Below, piece by piece: positions 33,058 to 42,845 of a DNA stretch of 46,914 nucleotides. A model generated the notes under the pieces. That model saw nothing but the letters and a program-made list of their open reading frames with translations. It ran no database searches and was not told the origin of the DNA. The stretch's first letter is position 1, and every line of letters starts with the position of its first letter. The DNA is from an uncultured Oscillibacter sp. (GTDB lineage Bacteria; Bacillota; Clostridia; Oscillospirales; Oscillospiraceae). The stretch lies in NCBI GenBank assembly GCA_950097035.1, contig CATNDT010000004.1, forward strand, positions 1-46,914, given 5' to 3'. A program made the position numbers and the translations under genes.

Positions 33058-34194
33058 TTACTGGCAGAGGTCTAAAACCGTTTGATAAATGCGCTCTGTG
33101 GCGTCCCGAATGCCAAGCGCTGCCATGGCCCGTGCCATACCGGCGCGCCGCTTTTCGTCGTGGAGGATGCCGCAGGCCGCCTGAAACAGCGCCTGGCCGG
33201 AGCTGTCCTTTTCCAGCAGCACCACTGCGCCGCCGGCCTTCTCCAGTGCCCGGGCATTTTTCTCCTGGTGGTTGTTGGTGACGTAGGGGGAGGGCACAAT
33301 CAGCGCCGGCACCCCCAGGGCCGTCAGCTCGCTGATGGTGGAGGCCCCCGCCCGGCAGATCACCAGATCCGCCGCCCGCATAACCGCCGCCATGTCATAG
33401 ATATACTCCCGGACCTCCAGCGCCGGGTGAGCCGCCAGGTCCACCCCCCGCTCCCGCAGCAGCCGGCAGAGCACGGGATATCCCGCCTCCCCCGCGCCGT
33501 GGATATGGCAAAAGGGTTCCTTCGCCGCCTCCAGGGCCAAAAAGTCCGCCATCTGCTCATTCATGCCGGAGGCCCCCAAGGACCCCCAAAAGGAGACCAG
33601 CAACAGCCGGCCGCTGTCTATACCCAGCTTTTTCTTCGCCTCTTCCCGGGTCAGCTCAAAAAAATCACCCCGCACCGGCGTGCCGGTGACAATGACCTTT
33701 TCCGGGTGGCGGTAGTGCTGCCTGCAGGACTCAAAGCCCACCATCACCCGGTCGGCAAAGGGTTCCAGCATTTCGGTGGTCAGTCCCGGCACCATATTGG
33801 ACTCATGCACCGCCGTGGGGATGCCGGCCCTGGCCGCGGCCTTTACCATGGGATAGCTGGCATAGCCGCCGGTGCCCACCACCACATCGGGCGGAAACTC
33901 CCGCAAGATCTTCCGGGCCTCATGGGGCGCTCGCACCAGATTCCCCACAGAGACCAGATTGTGTTCGATCTCTTTCGGTTTCAAGGAGCGGTGAAAACTG
34001 GAGATATGTACCGTGCGAAACCGGTATCCCGCCTTGGGGATCAGGTCCTTTTCCAGTCCCCGCTCCGCGCCTACAAATAAAAACTCCGTTCCGGGATTCT
34101 TCCGGTGCATCAGCTGCGCCAGGGCGATGGCCGGATTCACATGCCCCGCCGTTCCCCCGCAGGTAAAGATTACCCTATTGAGCTTTTTCGCCAT
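33058..34194 (-). CDS. murG: MurG glycosyltransferase
   Basis: A 378-residue GT-B enzyme that transfers GlcNAc to lipid I to make lipid II at the inner face of the membrane. FTCGGTAGHVNPAIALA is the N-terminal glycine loop, GTGGYASYPMVKAA and HESNMVPG follow, and VICRAGASTISELTALGVPALIVPSP is the donor-binding region (written here only as landmarks). It lies after ftsW in the cluster with a gap of 49 bases. Length is typical. Confidence 0.96.
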   Translation of the reverse strand: MAKKLNRVIFTCGGTAGHVNPAIALAQLMHRKNPGTEFLFVGAERGLEKDLIPKAGYRFRTVHISSFHRSLKPKEIEHNLVSVGNLVRAPHEARKILREFPPDVVVGTGGYASYPMVKAAARAGIPTAVHESNMVPGLTTEMLEPFADRVMVGFESCRQHYRHPEKVIVTGTPVRGDFFELTREEAKKKLGIDSGRLLLVSFWGSLGASGMNEQMADFLALEAAKEPFCHIHGAGEAGYPVLCRLLRERGVDLAAHPALEVREYIYDMAAVMRAADLVICRAGASTISELTALGVPALIVPSPYVTNNHQEKNARALEKAGGAVVLLEKDSSGQALFQAACGILHDEKRRAGMARAMAALGIRDATERIYQTVLDLCQ

Positions 34195-34243
34195 TCGCTC
34201 ACCACTTTCACCGGAAATTTTCGCCTCTCCCGGCGCTTTTGCC

Positions 34244-35470
34244 TCAGCCCGCCTTCGTGGGCTTCATCTGCCGGGATACGCTCAATACCACGCCCATCTC
34301 CGCCAGCTGAATCATCAGCGCCGTGCCGCCGTAGCTGAAAAACGGCAGCGAGATACCCGTAGTGGGCAGCAATCCCGTGACCACGCCGATATTCAAAAAG
34401 GTCTGCATGGCCAGCAGCGTGGTAACGCCCACCACCATAAGGCTGCCAAACCGGTCTCTTGCGTGGAGGGCAATCCAGAACCCCCGCAGAATCAGCGCCG
34501 CAAAGAGCAGCATGATGATGGACGCGCCGATAAGGCCCAGCTCCTCGCAGACAATGGCAAAGATAAAGTCGTTGTGCTCCTCCGGCAGGTACAAAAATTT
34601 CTGCCGGCTCTTGCCCAGTCCCACGCCCCACAGGCCGCCGGAGCCGATGGCGTACAGGCTCTGCACCAGCTGATAGCCGTCGCCCCGGGCATCCAGCCAG
34701 GGGTTCTGCCACATGGCCAGACGGGACTGGCCGTATTTGATGACGCCGGAGAACATGAGATACGCAATGGAGCCGGCCCCCGCCACCGCGCCCACCACCC
34801 AGGTGAGGTTGATGCCGCCAACCAGCATCAACACCGCGCCGGCGCCCAAAATCAGCACCGTGCCGGACAGGTGGGGCTCCAGCATCATCAAAATGGAGAT
34901 CACACCCAAAATCAGCACATAGGGCGTAATGCCGTAACGGGTGGTGTTCATCTTATCCTTCTTCTTGGAGATGGTGTCGGAAAAATACAGCACCACCGCC
35001 ATCTTTGCCACCTCGGAGGGCTGAAAACGAAAGGCGGTGCCCCGAATGCCCAGCCAGCGGGTGGCGTTGTTGGCGGAGAGGGCGATGGGGTTGCCCGGCA
35101 CGATGACCAGCACCAGCAATACGATGGACAAATACAGCAGCGCCTTCGCCGCCCCCCGGAAGCGCTGGTAGTTGATCTTGCCGATAAAGAACATGGACGC
35201 CACCCCGGCAATGGCAAAAACGCCCTGCTGCCGGAAGTACTTGATGGGGTCGTTATCGTCGTAATAGGCGGATGGGAAGCTGGCGGAGAGCAGCATTACA
35301 AGGCCGATACCCATCAGCAGCAGCACCAGCAGGCAGAAGGGCAGATCAATCGGCCCCCTGGCCATCTCCCGGTTCAGCTGCTCCCGCTCCTGCTGCTTTT
35401 GCCGCTTTGCCTGCCGGGCCAGAGCCTCCTCCCGGGTTATGGACCTGCGCCGCCGCCTTGTATCTACCAT
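34244..35470 (-). CDS. ftsW: FtsW/SpoVE-type lipid II glycosyltransferase
   Basis: A 408-residue SEDS polymerase with about ten membrane helices after a 40-residue basic, Gln/Arg-rich cytoplasmic tail. Conserved SEDS stretches are FRFQPSEVAKMAVVLYFS, EPHLSGTVLIL, EELGLIGASIIML and TGISLPFFSYGGTA. It polymerises glycan strands with a class B PBP, here probably the SpoVD-like protein. Placement with spoVD and murG makes it either the vegetative FtsW or the sporulation SpoVE; the sequence alone does not decide. ATG 35470 is chosen for GGAAGGAGGGAG upstream. Confidence 0.93.
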   Translation of the reverse strand: MVDTRRRRRSITREEALARQAKRQKQQEREQLNREMARGPIDLPFCLLVLLLMGIGLVMLLSASFPSAYYDDNDPIKYFRQQGVFAIAGVASMFFIGKINYQRFRGAAKALLYLSIVLLVLVIVPGNPIALSANNATRWLGIRGTAFRFQPSEVAKMAVVLYFSDTISKKKDKMNTTRYGITPYVLILGVISILMMLEPHLSGTVLILGAGAVLMLVGGINLTWVVGAVAGAGSIAYLMFSGVIKYGQSRLAMWQNPWLDARGDGYQLVQSLYAIGSGGLWGVGLGKSRQKFLYLPEEHNDFIFAIVCEELGLIGASIIMLLFAALILRGFWIALHARDRFGSLMVVGVTTLLAMQTFLNIGVVTGLLPTTGISLPFFSYGGTALMIQLAEMGVVLSVSRQMKPTKAG

Positions 35471-35506
35471 AGGCTCCCTCCTTCCTCTCAACTGTCCGTT
35501 GCAAAC

Positions 35507-36493
35507 TCAATGCCGCCCCTGTATGGCGAGATACGCCAGAACACAGAACACCAGCGTCACACCGCTGAACACGGCCACAATCTTCTCCTCACTCCAGCCA
35601 CACCGCTCAAAGTGGTGGTGGATGGGCGCCATTTTAAAAAAACGCCTGCCGTGCGTCGCCTTGAAATACGCCACCTGGATGATATCGGACAGCGTCTCTA
35701 CAATATAGACAATGCCCACCGGGATCAAAATCAGCGGCATATCCATGGCAAAGGCCAGCGCCGCCACCGCGCCGCCTAAAAAGAGGCTGCCGGTGTCGCC
35801 CATAAAGGTTTTGGCCGGATGGTGGTTGTAGACGAAGAAGGCCGCCAGCCCCCCCGCCAAAGCCGCCGGAAACAGCGCCAGGGACGTGAGGCGCCACATG
35901 GCCGCCGCGGCGGTGAAAAACGCCATCACCACAAAGGTCACGCTGCAGGCCAGCCCGTCGATACCGTCGGTGAGGTTCACGGCGTTCACGGCCCCCACGA
36001 TGACAAAGGCGGCAAATGCCAGATACACCACCCAGTTCACGGTGATATTCAGCTGCAGGCCGGGAACATACAGCCGGTTGGTCAGCAGCCCCTCATAGCG
36101 CATCAGGCTTAAAAACAGGATGGCCGCCGCCAGCTGGAGCAGGAACTTCTGCCTGGCGGTGAGCCCCTCGTTCTGGTGCTGGCGCACCTTGCGGTAGTCG
36201 TCCACAAAGCCGATGAGCCCAAAGCACAGTGCAAACAGATAGACGTACAGGTGGGCAAAGTCCCCCGCCAGCATCCGCCGCCAGCCCAGGACGAAGACCG
36301 CCACTCCCGCGCCAACAATAAACATGATGCCGCCCATGGTGGGCGTGCCCGCCTTTGCCCTGTGCCAGGTTGGGCCGTCGGCCCGGATCTCCTGCCCGGC
36401 CTTCAGCTTCCGCAGCTCCGGGATCAAAAACCAGCCGATTGCCAGCGTCAGCAAAAAGCCCGCCGCGGCCGCGCTCCAAATTGTCATATCCAT
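35507..36493 (-). CDS. mraY: Phospho-N-acetylmuramoyl-pentapeptide transferase MraY
   Basis: A 328-residue polytopic enzyme that attaches the UDP-MurNAc-pentapeptide to undecaprenyl phosphate, giving lipid I. Signature segments: TPTMGGIMFIVGAGVA, FVDDYRKVRQHQNEGL, NAVNLTDGIDGLA, and APIHHHFERCGWSEEKIV with the histidine cluster. It sits between murE and ftsW. murF and murD, often near it in other Firmicutes, are absent here. Confidence 0.96.
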   Translation of the reverse strand: MDMTIWSAAAAGFLLTLAIGWFLIPELRKLKAGQEIRADGPTWHRAKAGTPTMGGIMFIVGAGVAVFVLGWRRMLAGDFAHLYVYLFALCFGLIGFVDDYRKVRQHQNEGLTARQKFLLQLAAAILFLSLMRYEGLLTNRLYVPGLQLNITVNWVVYLAFAAFVIVGAVNAVNLTDGIDGLACSVTFVVMAFFTAAAAMWRLTSLALFPAALAGGLAAFFVYNHHPAKTFMGDTGSLFLGGAVAALAFAMDMPLILIPVGIVYIVETLSDIIQVAYFKATHGRRFFKMAPIHHHFERCGWSEEKIVAVFSGVTLVFCVLAYLAIQGRH

Positions 36494-36562
36494 ACGTCTT
36501 TTTTCCCTCTCCTGCCGCCAACGTCCGGCGGCTTACTTTCCGGCAGCCCGCCCTCCGGCGGT

Positions 36563-38011
36563 CTATCTTCCGCCGGCCAGATGCTCCGCCACGATCTCCC
36601 GCTCATCCATGTGCCGCTTTACATGGTTTACTTCCTGATACGTCTCATGGCCCTTGCCGCAGAGGACGATCACATCCCCCGGCTCTGCGTGGTCCATCGC
36701 CCAATGGATGGCCTCCACCCGGTCCACCACCACCACATAGGGCGTGCTGGTCCCCTCCAGGCCGGGCAGAATACCGTCGATAATGGTCTGTGGGTCCTCA
36801 GTGCGGGGATTATCGGTGGTGACCACCAGAAAATCCGCGTTCTCCGCGGCGATTTTGCCCATTTGGGGCCGCTTGGTTTTGTCCCGGTCGCCACCGCAGC
36901 CAAACAGGGCCACGGTGCGCCCTCTGGCAAACCCCTTTACGGAGGAGAGCACGTTTTCCAGCCCGTCGGGGCTGTGGGCGTAGTCAATCAAAACGGTGTA
37001 GTCCTTTCCGGGGGTGGGGACCACCTCCACCCGCCCCTTCACCGGGGGCGCTCCGGCGAGGACCCCGGCGCTCTTCTCCAGAGGAATTTTCAGGGCCATG
37101 GCCGCTCCCAGCACATCCAGGGCGTTGTACACCATAAACCGGCCCGGGATATTGACCCGCACAGGAACGCGCTCCGCCGCCGTCACCGCCGTGAAGGCCA
37201 CATGGTCCGCCCCCAGGTCAATGTCCTCCGCCCGCAGATCCGCCGCCGCCTTCTCGGCGTAGGCGATCACGCCGCAGGCGGCATGGCGCAGCAGGCGGGG
37301 CGTCCAGGGATCGTCGGCGTTGCAGACGCCGGTATCGCAGTTTTGAAACAGGATGGCCTTTGCGTCGCAATAGGCCTCCATGGTGCTGTGAAAATCCAGG
37401 TGGTCCTGGGTGAGATTGGTAAAGATCCCCACGGCGTAGCGCACACCGTACACCCGGTCCAGCGCCAGGGCGTGGGAGGAGACCTCCATCACCACATGGG
37501 TGCAGCCCGCATCCCGCATCCGGGCCAGGAGCCGCTGCAGCTCAAAGGACTCCGGCGTGGTGCGCTCCGTGGGAATGCTCTCGTGCCCGATCATGTTCTG
37601 ATTGGTGCCGATCAGGCCCACCCTGGCCCCGGCGGCCTGCTCTAAAATGGCCTTGAGCAGATAGGTGGTGGTAGTCTTGCCGTTAGTGCCGGTGACGCCC
37701 ACCATGGTCATGCTGTCCGCCGGGTGGTCAAAGAAGTTCCCGCCCACCGCCGCCAGCGCCCTGCGGGAATCCGCCACCTGCACATAGGGCAGCGCCTCCG
37801 CCGGAATCTTTTCGCACAGCACCGCCGCCGCCCCCGCCGCCGCGGCCCTGCCGATATAGGCGTGGCCGTCCGCGGCATAGCCGGTCATGGCCACAAACAG
37901 TTCGCCGGACCGCACCGTCCGGGAGTCGTAGCTCACATCCGCGATATCCATATCCATGTCCGCCGTGGCTGAGAGAACGGGGATCCCCTGTAAAAGCTCC
38001 TTCAATTTCAT
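36563..38011 (-). CDS. murE: MurE ligase, meso-diaminopimelate type
   Basis: A 482-residue Mur ligase that adds the third stem-peptide residue to UDP-MurNAc-L-Ala-D-Glu using ATP. The P-loop is VTGTNGKTTTTYLLKAI. The TTDNPRTEDPQ segment contains the DNPR motif that marks meso-diaminopimelate specificity, as opposed to lysine. ATG 38011 is chosen: the domain starts MKLKELLQGI and GAAGAGGTG lies upstream. The 47 residues of in-frame sequence before it are intergenic and spoVD shadow. It follows spoVD by 115 bases. Confidence 0.96.
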   Translation of the reverse strand: MKLKELLQGIPVLSATADMDMDIADVSYDSRTVRSGELFVAMTGYAADGHAYIGRAAAAGAAAVLCEKIPAEALPYVQVADSRRALAAVGGNFFDHPADSMTMVGVTGTNGKTTTTYLLKAILEQAAGARVGLIGTNQNMIGHESIPTERTTPESFELQRLLARMRDAGCTHVVMEVSSHALALDRVYGVRYAVGIFTNLTQDHLDFHSTMEAYCDAKAILFQNCDTGVCNADDPWTPRLLRHAACGVIAYAEKAAADLRAEDIDLGADHVAFTAVTAAERVPVRVNIPGRFMVYNALDVLGAAMALKIPLEKSAGVLAGAPPVKGRVEVVPTPGKDYTVLIDYAHSPDGLENVLSSVKGFARGRTVALFGCGGDRDKTKRPQMGKIAAENADFLVVTTDNPRTEDPQTIIDGILPGLEGTSTPYVVVVDRVEAIHWAMDHAEPGDVIVLCGKGHETYQEVNHVKRHMDEREIVAEHLAGGR

Positions 38012-38126
38012 AAAACCGCACCTCTTCCCTTGTAATCGTCTCCCATTATAGACGGCAGAAACCGCAAAGTATACGGGAGAAGGTGCCAAAAACAGCGCAA
38101 AAACTGTCATTGCCTCGGCGTCCGGC

Positions 38127-40628
38127 TCAGTCCAGCACAGAGTTGTCGCCAAACCAAACCGTCACCACACTGCCGGCGGGCAGCTCCGTCCCCTCCAGCA
38201 CGCTCTGGGAGATGGCGTGGACGTTGCCGGAACTCGTGGCCGTCGTGCCAGCCACCTTCATAATCAGCCCCGCATTGGTCAGCAGGCGGTTGGCCTCCGC
38301 CGCGGTCTTGCCCGTAACATTCGGCACCGTGCTGGGGCCGCCGGGCTTCTCCTCGCCCAGATACAGCACCACCACCGCGTCGTTGGGCACAATGGCGCCG
38401 CCCACCGGGGTCTGGTCGGTAACAGTCTCCCCGCTGCCCACCGTGCGGCTGGCAAAGCCCGCGCTTTCCAGCTTCGTCTTAGCGTCCGCGGCGGACAGCC
38501 CCACCACATTCGGCACCGGCGCGTCGGCTACCAGCAGCTCATCTGAGGTATAGTCCGGCTCAATGCCCAGGTCCGGCAATATCTCGCTCATAATCCGGCT
38601 GGCCACGGGGGCCACCATCTGGCCGCCGGAGACATAGGTGCCGGTGTTTCGGCTGGGCGTATCCATAGTGATGAGCATGATATACTGGGGATCCTCCACC
38701 GGAGCAAAGCACATGAAGGAGACCACCACGTCGCCCCGGGGGTTGCTGTCTGTCTGGGTGCCGGTTTTGTCGGCGGTGCCGGTCTTGCCGCCGATGTGGT
38801 AGCCCTTTACCTGGCCGTTTTTGCCGCTGCCCTCTGCCACCACATACTCCAGGCACTCCCGCACGTGGGCGGAGGTCTCCTCGCTGATAACCTGGCGGAC
38901 GGGGACGGCGGCCCCGTGCTGCTGGATGATATTGCCGTCGCTGTCCAGGATCTGGTCCACCACATAGGGCGTGTAGAGATAGCCGCCGTTGATGCAGGCC
39001 GCCTGGGCCCGGATGAGCTCCAGAGGCGTGACGTTGAAGGTCTGGCCGAAGGCGTAGGAGGCCAGAGAGACCACATTGCTGTTAAAGGTTTTCTCATCGG
39101 CAAAAATGCCGTGGCCCTCTCCCACCGCCATATCAAAGCCGGTGGGCTCCATAAGGCCAAAGGACTGGAGATATTTGTAATACGTCTTGGTGCCGATTTT
39201 CAACCCAATGGTGATAAACGCCGGGTTGCAGGAGTTGCCTGTCGCCACCTTCAAAACCTGGGTGCCGTGTCCGGACCTTTTTGAGCAGTTGAAGGCCTTA
39301 TCCCAACCCTGCACCATGATGGAGCCGGAACAGCTGAAGGTGGAGTTCATATTCACAATACCCTCCTCCAGCGCTACCGCCAGGGTGATGGGCTTGAAGG
39401 TGGAACCAGGCTCATAGGTATCGCTGACACAGCGGTTGCGCCACTGCAGGCCCTGTGCCTTTTGCCACACCGCGTTGACAGCCTCGCTGTAGGCCTTCTC
39501 GCTCTCATAGGTGTCCCGCTTTGCCTCCAGCGCCGCCAGCTCCTCATTCACCGTAGCCAACAGCTTCTCGTCGTGCACGGTGCTGTAGTCGCCGGGGTCA
39601 AAGTTGGGATAGGACGCCATGGCGATGATGGCGCCGCTGTTCACGTCCATCACAATGCCGGTGCCGCCGTTTTTGGCGCCGAATTTCTCCAGCATGCCCT
39701 CAATGCCCTTTTCCAGCGCCGCCTGGACCCGCGTATCCAGTGTGAGCACCATGTCATAGCCGTTTTCGGCGTCGATATACTGCTCATACTGAAACAGCAG
39801 ATCGGTGTTCCGGGCGTTTTTGGCGGTGACGGTATAGCCGCTGGTCCCCTCCAGCACGTCGTTGAACTTGGACTCCAGACCGTAGGCCCCCTGATTTTCA
39901 CCGTTTACAAAGCCCACCACGCTGGAGGCAAGCGTCCCATAGGGATAGTAGCGCTTGGAGTCCGCCACCAGAAAGATCCCCTGAAGAGAGGAGGGGGCCC
40001 TTTTGGGATCGGACAGCAGACGGGTCCGCCCCTGATTGTCGATAAAGGTCAGCTCGTTTCCCGCGTCGTCGATCTCTCCGTTGATAAAGCGGCGGACCTC
40101 GTCGGCAGTCTCCTGCTCCACCCGCTTTTTCACCTCTTTGTACTTGCTGCGGGTGTCGGCGCACATCTTCAAAATGCGCTCCTCGTCCACGCCGAGAATC
40201 CGGCTCAGGCCCCGGGCCACATACCCCTCGTCCCGCACCGCCGCCGGCACATAGGTCTCGCCCTTCTCCGCCGCCAGCTCCCGGGCGGTGCGGTTGGCCT
40301 CCTCCTGCTTTTCCACATATGCCGCCAGCTCCAGGGGGGAGATGCACACGGTCTCCGCTGTGGCAGAGGTGGCCAGGGAGTGGTAATTCCGGTCATAAAT
40401 GGTGCCCCGGGAGGCGCCCACCGAGGTCTCCCGGGTCTGCTGCACGGCGGCCCTGGTCTGCAGGTCGTCGTGCCGGCGGATCTGCAGGTCATACAGCTTC
40501 CAGAACAGCAGCACAAAGGTGACAATGCCCAGCAGCAGCATCACCAGCACGGTCCGGCTGCGGATCACCTGATTTGCCCTGCGGGCCGCGTCGCTCTTTC
40601 TTTTGGGGTCTGGGGAACGGTTTGCCAT
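38127..40628 (-). CDS. spoVD: SpoVD/FtsI-type class B penicillin-binding protein with two PASTA domains
   Basis: An 833-residue transpeptidase that cross-links peptidoglycan. A short cytoplasmic tail and one membrane helix (about 25-45) precede a dimerisation domain (RGTIYDRNYHSLATS) and the transpeptidase domain with SxxK in PGSTFKPIT, a TGNSCNP motif and KTGTAD. Two PASTA domains end the protein (from VPNVVGLSAADAKTKLESAG and VPNVTGKTAAEANRLLTNAG). SpoVD makes the spore cortex; FtsI/PBP2B acts in division. As the only class B PBP in this cluster it might do both. ATG 40628 has AAAAGGAGAG upstream. A GGCCGG/CCGGCC hairpin lies in the leader. Confidence 0.93.
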   Translation of the reverse strand: MANRSPDPKRKSDAARRANQVIRSRTVLVMLLLGIVTFVLLFWKLYDLQIRRHDDLQTRAAVQQTRETSVGASRGTIYDRNYHSLATSATAETVCISPLELAAYVEKQEEANRTARELAAEKGETYVPAAVRDEGYVARGLSRILGVDEERILKMCADTRSKYKEVKKRVEQETADEVRRFINGEIDDAGNELTFIDNQGRTRLLSDPKRAPSSLQGIFLVADSKRYYPYGTLASSVVGFVNGENQGAYGLESKFNDVLEGTSGYTVTAKNARNTDLLFQYEQYIDAENGYDMVLTLDTRVQAALEKGIEGMLEKFGAKNGGTGIVMDVNSGAIIAMASYPNFDPGDYSTVHDEKLLATVNEELAALEAKRDTYESEKAYSEAVNAVWQKAQGLQWRNRCVSDTYEPGSTFKPITLAVALEEGIVNMNSTFSCSGSIMVQGWDKAFNCSKRSGHGTQVLKVATGNSCNPAFITIGLKIGTKTYYKYLQSFGLMEPTGFDMAVGEGHGIFADEKTFNSNVVSLASYAFGQTFNVTPLELIRAQAACINGGYLYTPYVVDQILDSDGNIIQQHGAAVPVRQVISEETSAHVRECLEYVVAEGSGKNGQVKGYHIGGKTGTADKTGTQTDSNPRGDVVVSFMCFAPVEDPQYIMLITMDTPSRNTGTYVSGGQMVAPVASRIMSEILPDLGIEPDYTSDELLVADAPVPNVVGLSAADAKTKLESAGFASRTVGSGETVTDQTPVGGAIVPNDAVVVLYLGEEKPGGPSTVPNVTGKTAAEANRLLTNAGLIMKVAGTTATSSGNVHAISQSVLEGTELPAGSVVTVWFGDNSVLD

Positions 40629-40761
40629 ACTACTCTCCTTTTGGCCGGTGCGTCCTCCGGCCCGCCAAGTTCCGCTCTTTATCACATGGAATTCAGGGAG
40701 CAAGAAGAACCCGCCTTCTCACTCCCCTCCAAGTAATCTTCAAACAACTATAGTGCGCGGA

Positions 40762-41328
40762 TCAATCAAAATATTCCACCACCGCGTAGATTCCGTGGTG
40801 GAGCGAATCCAGCAGCCCGTCCAAAAGGCCCTTCTCCTGCTGCCGGTGGACCACGGCGGTATCACCGCCGGAGATATCCACATAATAGACCTGGCTGCTG
40901 CTGGGCTTTGCCATACCGGCCGCCTCCGCCGCCGCCTTCACGGTGGCAAGGTCATACATCTGCTCATACTGGGTGGTGAGAATCACATTCTCCTTCTCCA
41001 GCGCCTTCAGCTCCTCCCGCAGCTCCACCACGCCGCTGGAGAGAACGGTGAGCTGAATGTAGTTCAGCAGCACCAGCACCGCCAGTGCCGCCACCACGGC
41101 GGCACTCAGCACCGCCAGCACCGACACCCGCTGGGCCTGACGCAGCTGCACCTTGGGGAGACTGCGTACCTTCGGCCTCTCCTGCGCCGCCTCCCGGCGG
41201 CGGGGGGTCTCGCCGGCATGGCGCAGCTCCCGCTCCCGGACCTCCCAGTCAAGGCTGCGGGCCAGATTGCCGTCTACCGGCGGCGTGCGGCCGCTACGGG
41301 AGCGCAGATCCCGTGCTGCGGAAGCCAT
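40762..41328 (-). CDS. ftsL: FtsL-like septum protein
   Basis: A 188-residue bitopic protein: a long basic cytoplasmic tail (about 1-68), one membrane helix (about 69-90, VSVLAVLSAAVVAALAVLVL), then a heptad-type coiled coil (SSGVVELREELKALEKENVIL) and a tail ending in YAVVEYFD. Position between rsmH and the class B PBP gene is the standard ftsL place. It is longer than ordinary FtsL, mostly through the cytoplasmic tail. The sequence family is poorly conserved, so the call rests on topology and context. AAAGGGGG precedes the ATG. Confidence 0.82.
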   Translation of the reverse strand: MASAARDLRSRSGRTPPVDGNLARSLDWEVRERELRHAGETPRRREAAQERPKVRSLPKVQLRQAQRVSVLAVLSAAVVAALAVLVLLNYIQLTVLSSGVVELREELKALEKENVILTTQYEQMYDLATVKAAAEAAGMAKPSSSQVYYVDISGGDTAVVHRQQEKGLLDGLLDSLHHGIYAVVEYFD

Positions 41329-41387
41329 GGCCGATTCCCCCTTTCATTCGTGAATGCGGGATGGTTTATCCCGCTGCAAGTTGCCGG

Positions 41388-42335
41388 TCAAAGATCAAAT
41401 GGTTCGCACTTTTCCGCCCCCCGGAGCTTGGCGCTCCGGGCCCGTGGATTTTCCTGCAGCTCTGCCGCGCCGGGCGTTACGGGCTTTCTGGTCAGCAGCT
41501 TCAGCTTTGGCTTTTTCCTGCACACACACACCGGAAACTCCGGCGGGCAGGTGCAGCCTCTGGCCATATCCTGCATGGCCCGCTTCACGATGCGGTCCTC
41601 CAGCGAGTGGAAGGTGATTACCGCCAGCCTGCCGCCCGGGTTCAGCGCCTCTGCCGCCGCCCGCAGCATGGGCGGCAGCACGTCCAGCTCGCCGTTTACG
41701 GCAATGCGGATGGCCTGAAAGGTCCGCTTGGCCGGGTGCTGCTTTTCCCGCAGCGCCGCCGGGGGCATGGCCCTGCGGACAATATCCACCAGAGCAAAAG
41801 TGGTCTCCACCGGGGCAGTCTCCCGCGCCCGGACAATGGCCCTTGCGATGGCGGGGGCATACCGCTCCTCGCCGTAGTCATACAAAACACGCCTCAGCTC
41901 CTCATAACTCCAGGTGTTTATAATCTCCCGGGCCGTCAACGGAGCGGCGTCGTCCATCCGCATGTCCAGCGGAGCGTCCTGCATGTAAGAAAAACCCCGG
42001 GACGCGTCGTCCAGCTGTGGGGAGGACACGCCCAGGTCGAACAGCATCCCGTCCGCACCGGAGATGCCCGCCTCCTGCAGAATATCTCCCAACTGTGAAA
42101 AATTACCGTGAACCAGCGTTACACGCTCCCGCCAGGGCGCCAGCCGTTCCTCCGCCGCCCGGATGGCGGCCATATCCTGATCGATGCAGAGCAGCCGCCC
42201 CGTGGCAAGCCGCCGGGCAATCTCCCGGGAGTGCCCGGCCCGGCCCAGAGTTCCGTCCACATACACCCCGTCGGGGCGGATGTTTAAAAGCTCCATGCAC
42301 TCGGCAAGCATAACGGGCTTGTGGGTGTATTCCAT
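41388..42335 (-). CDS. rsmH: 16S rRNA (cytosine-1402-N4) methyltransferase RsmH
   Basis: A 315-residue SAM-dependent enzyme that modifies C1402 in the ribosomal decoding centre. The N-terminus EYTHKPVMLAECMELL, the SAM loop VDGTLGRAGHS, FDLGVSSPQLDDASRGFSY, and AVITFHSLEDRIVKR are family hallmarks. The C-terminal CTCPPEFPVC segment holds four cysteines typical of the end of the family. It begins seven bases after mraZ, the usual pair at the head of division clusters. Confidence 0.97.
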   Translation of the reverse strand: MEYTHKPVMLAECMELLNIRPDGVYVDGTLGRAGHSREIARRLATGRLLCIDQDMAAIRAAEERLAPWRERVTLVHGNFSQLGDILQEAGISGADGMLFDLGVSSPQLDDASRGFSYMQDAPLDMRMDDAAPLTAREIINTWSYEELRRVLYDYGEERYAPAIARAIVRARETAPVETTFALVDIVRRAMPPAALREKQHPAKRTFQAIRIAVNGELDVLPPMLRAAAEALNPGGRLAVITFHSLEDRIVKRAMQDMARGCTCPPEFPVCVCRKKPKLKLLTRKPVTPGAAELQENPRARSAKLRGAEKCEPFDL

Positions 42336-42341
42336 AGGCGC

Positions 42342-42785
42342 TCACCCGCGGCTGCGGCGGGCGCGGGCCAGGGCGTCCATGGCGGCGGCCATGTCGTCGC
42401 TCTCCAGCATCCGCCGCTCCCGCTCCGTCCAGGTCTGCTCGTCCCAGATCTCGGCAAAGGAATTCAGGCCCACGATGGTGGCGGTCTTTTTCAGTCCCGC
42501 GTGGCTGCGCAGGTTGGCGGGAATCAGCACCCGCCCCTGCCCGTCCGGCTCACATTGCACGGCGTTGGCATACAGCAGCGTCAGGGCCCGCATCTCGGTG
42601 TAGCTCAAATCGTCCATCTCCTCAGACATCTGCTCCCACTTGGCCTGGGGATAGATCGTGAGGCAGTGCTCCGCGCCAATGGTGATGTAAAAGGTGTCTC
42701 CCAGCGCCTCGCGCATAGCGGAGGGAATGACCAGGCGGCCCTTGGAGTCGATGCTGTTGTTGGATTTTCCCAGCAGCCGCGCCAT
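42342..42785 (-). CDS. mraZ: MraZ transcriptional regulator
   Basis: A 147-residue protein of two AbrB-like repeats ([20 protein letters not shown] and [20 protein letters not shown]). MraZ forms rings and represses its own division cluster by binding GTGGG direct repeats. It heads the cluster, with a promoter at 42881-42909 and matching repeats at 42846-42870. ATG 42785 is taken because the family starts close before the first repeat and GGGGGG lies about eight bases upstream; the 18 in-frame residues before it are leader. Confidence 0.95.
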   Translation of the reverse strand: MARLLGKSNNSIDSKGRLVIPSAMREALGDTFYITIGAEHCLTIYPQAKWEQMSEEMDDLSYTEMRALTLLYANAVQCEPDGQGRVLIPANLRSHAGLKKTATIVGLNSFAEIWDEQTWTERERRMLESDDMAAAMDALARARRSRG

Positions 42786-42845
42786 GGATGCCGCCCCCCT
42801 TCGCCCCTCTTTTTGGGATTTCATGGGTTCTAATGACACTAAATT

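Noticed and set aside
34013-35779. 588-codon open frame on the plus strand opposite ftsW and neighbours
   Set aside because: Low-complexity Gln/His-rich translation, spans several real genes on the opposite strand, and has no start signals.
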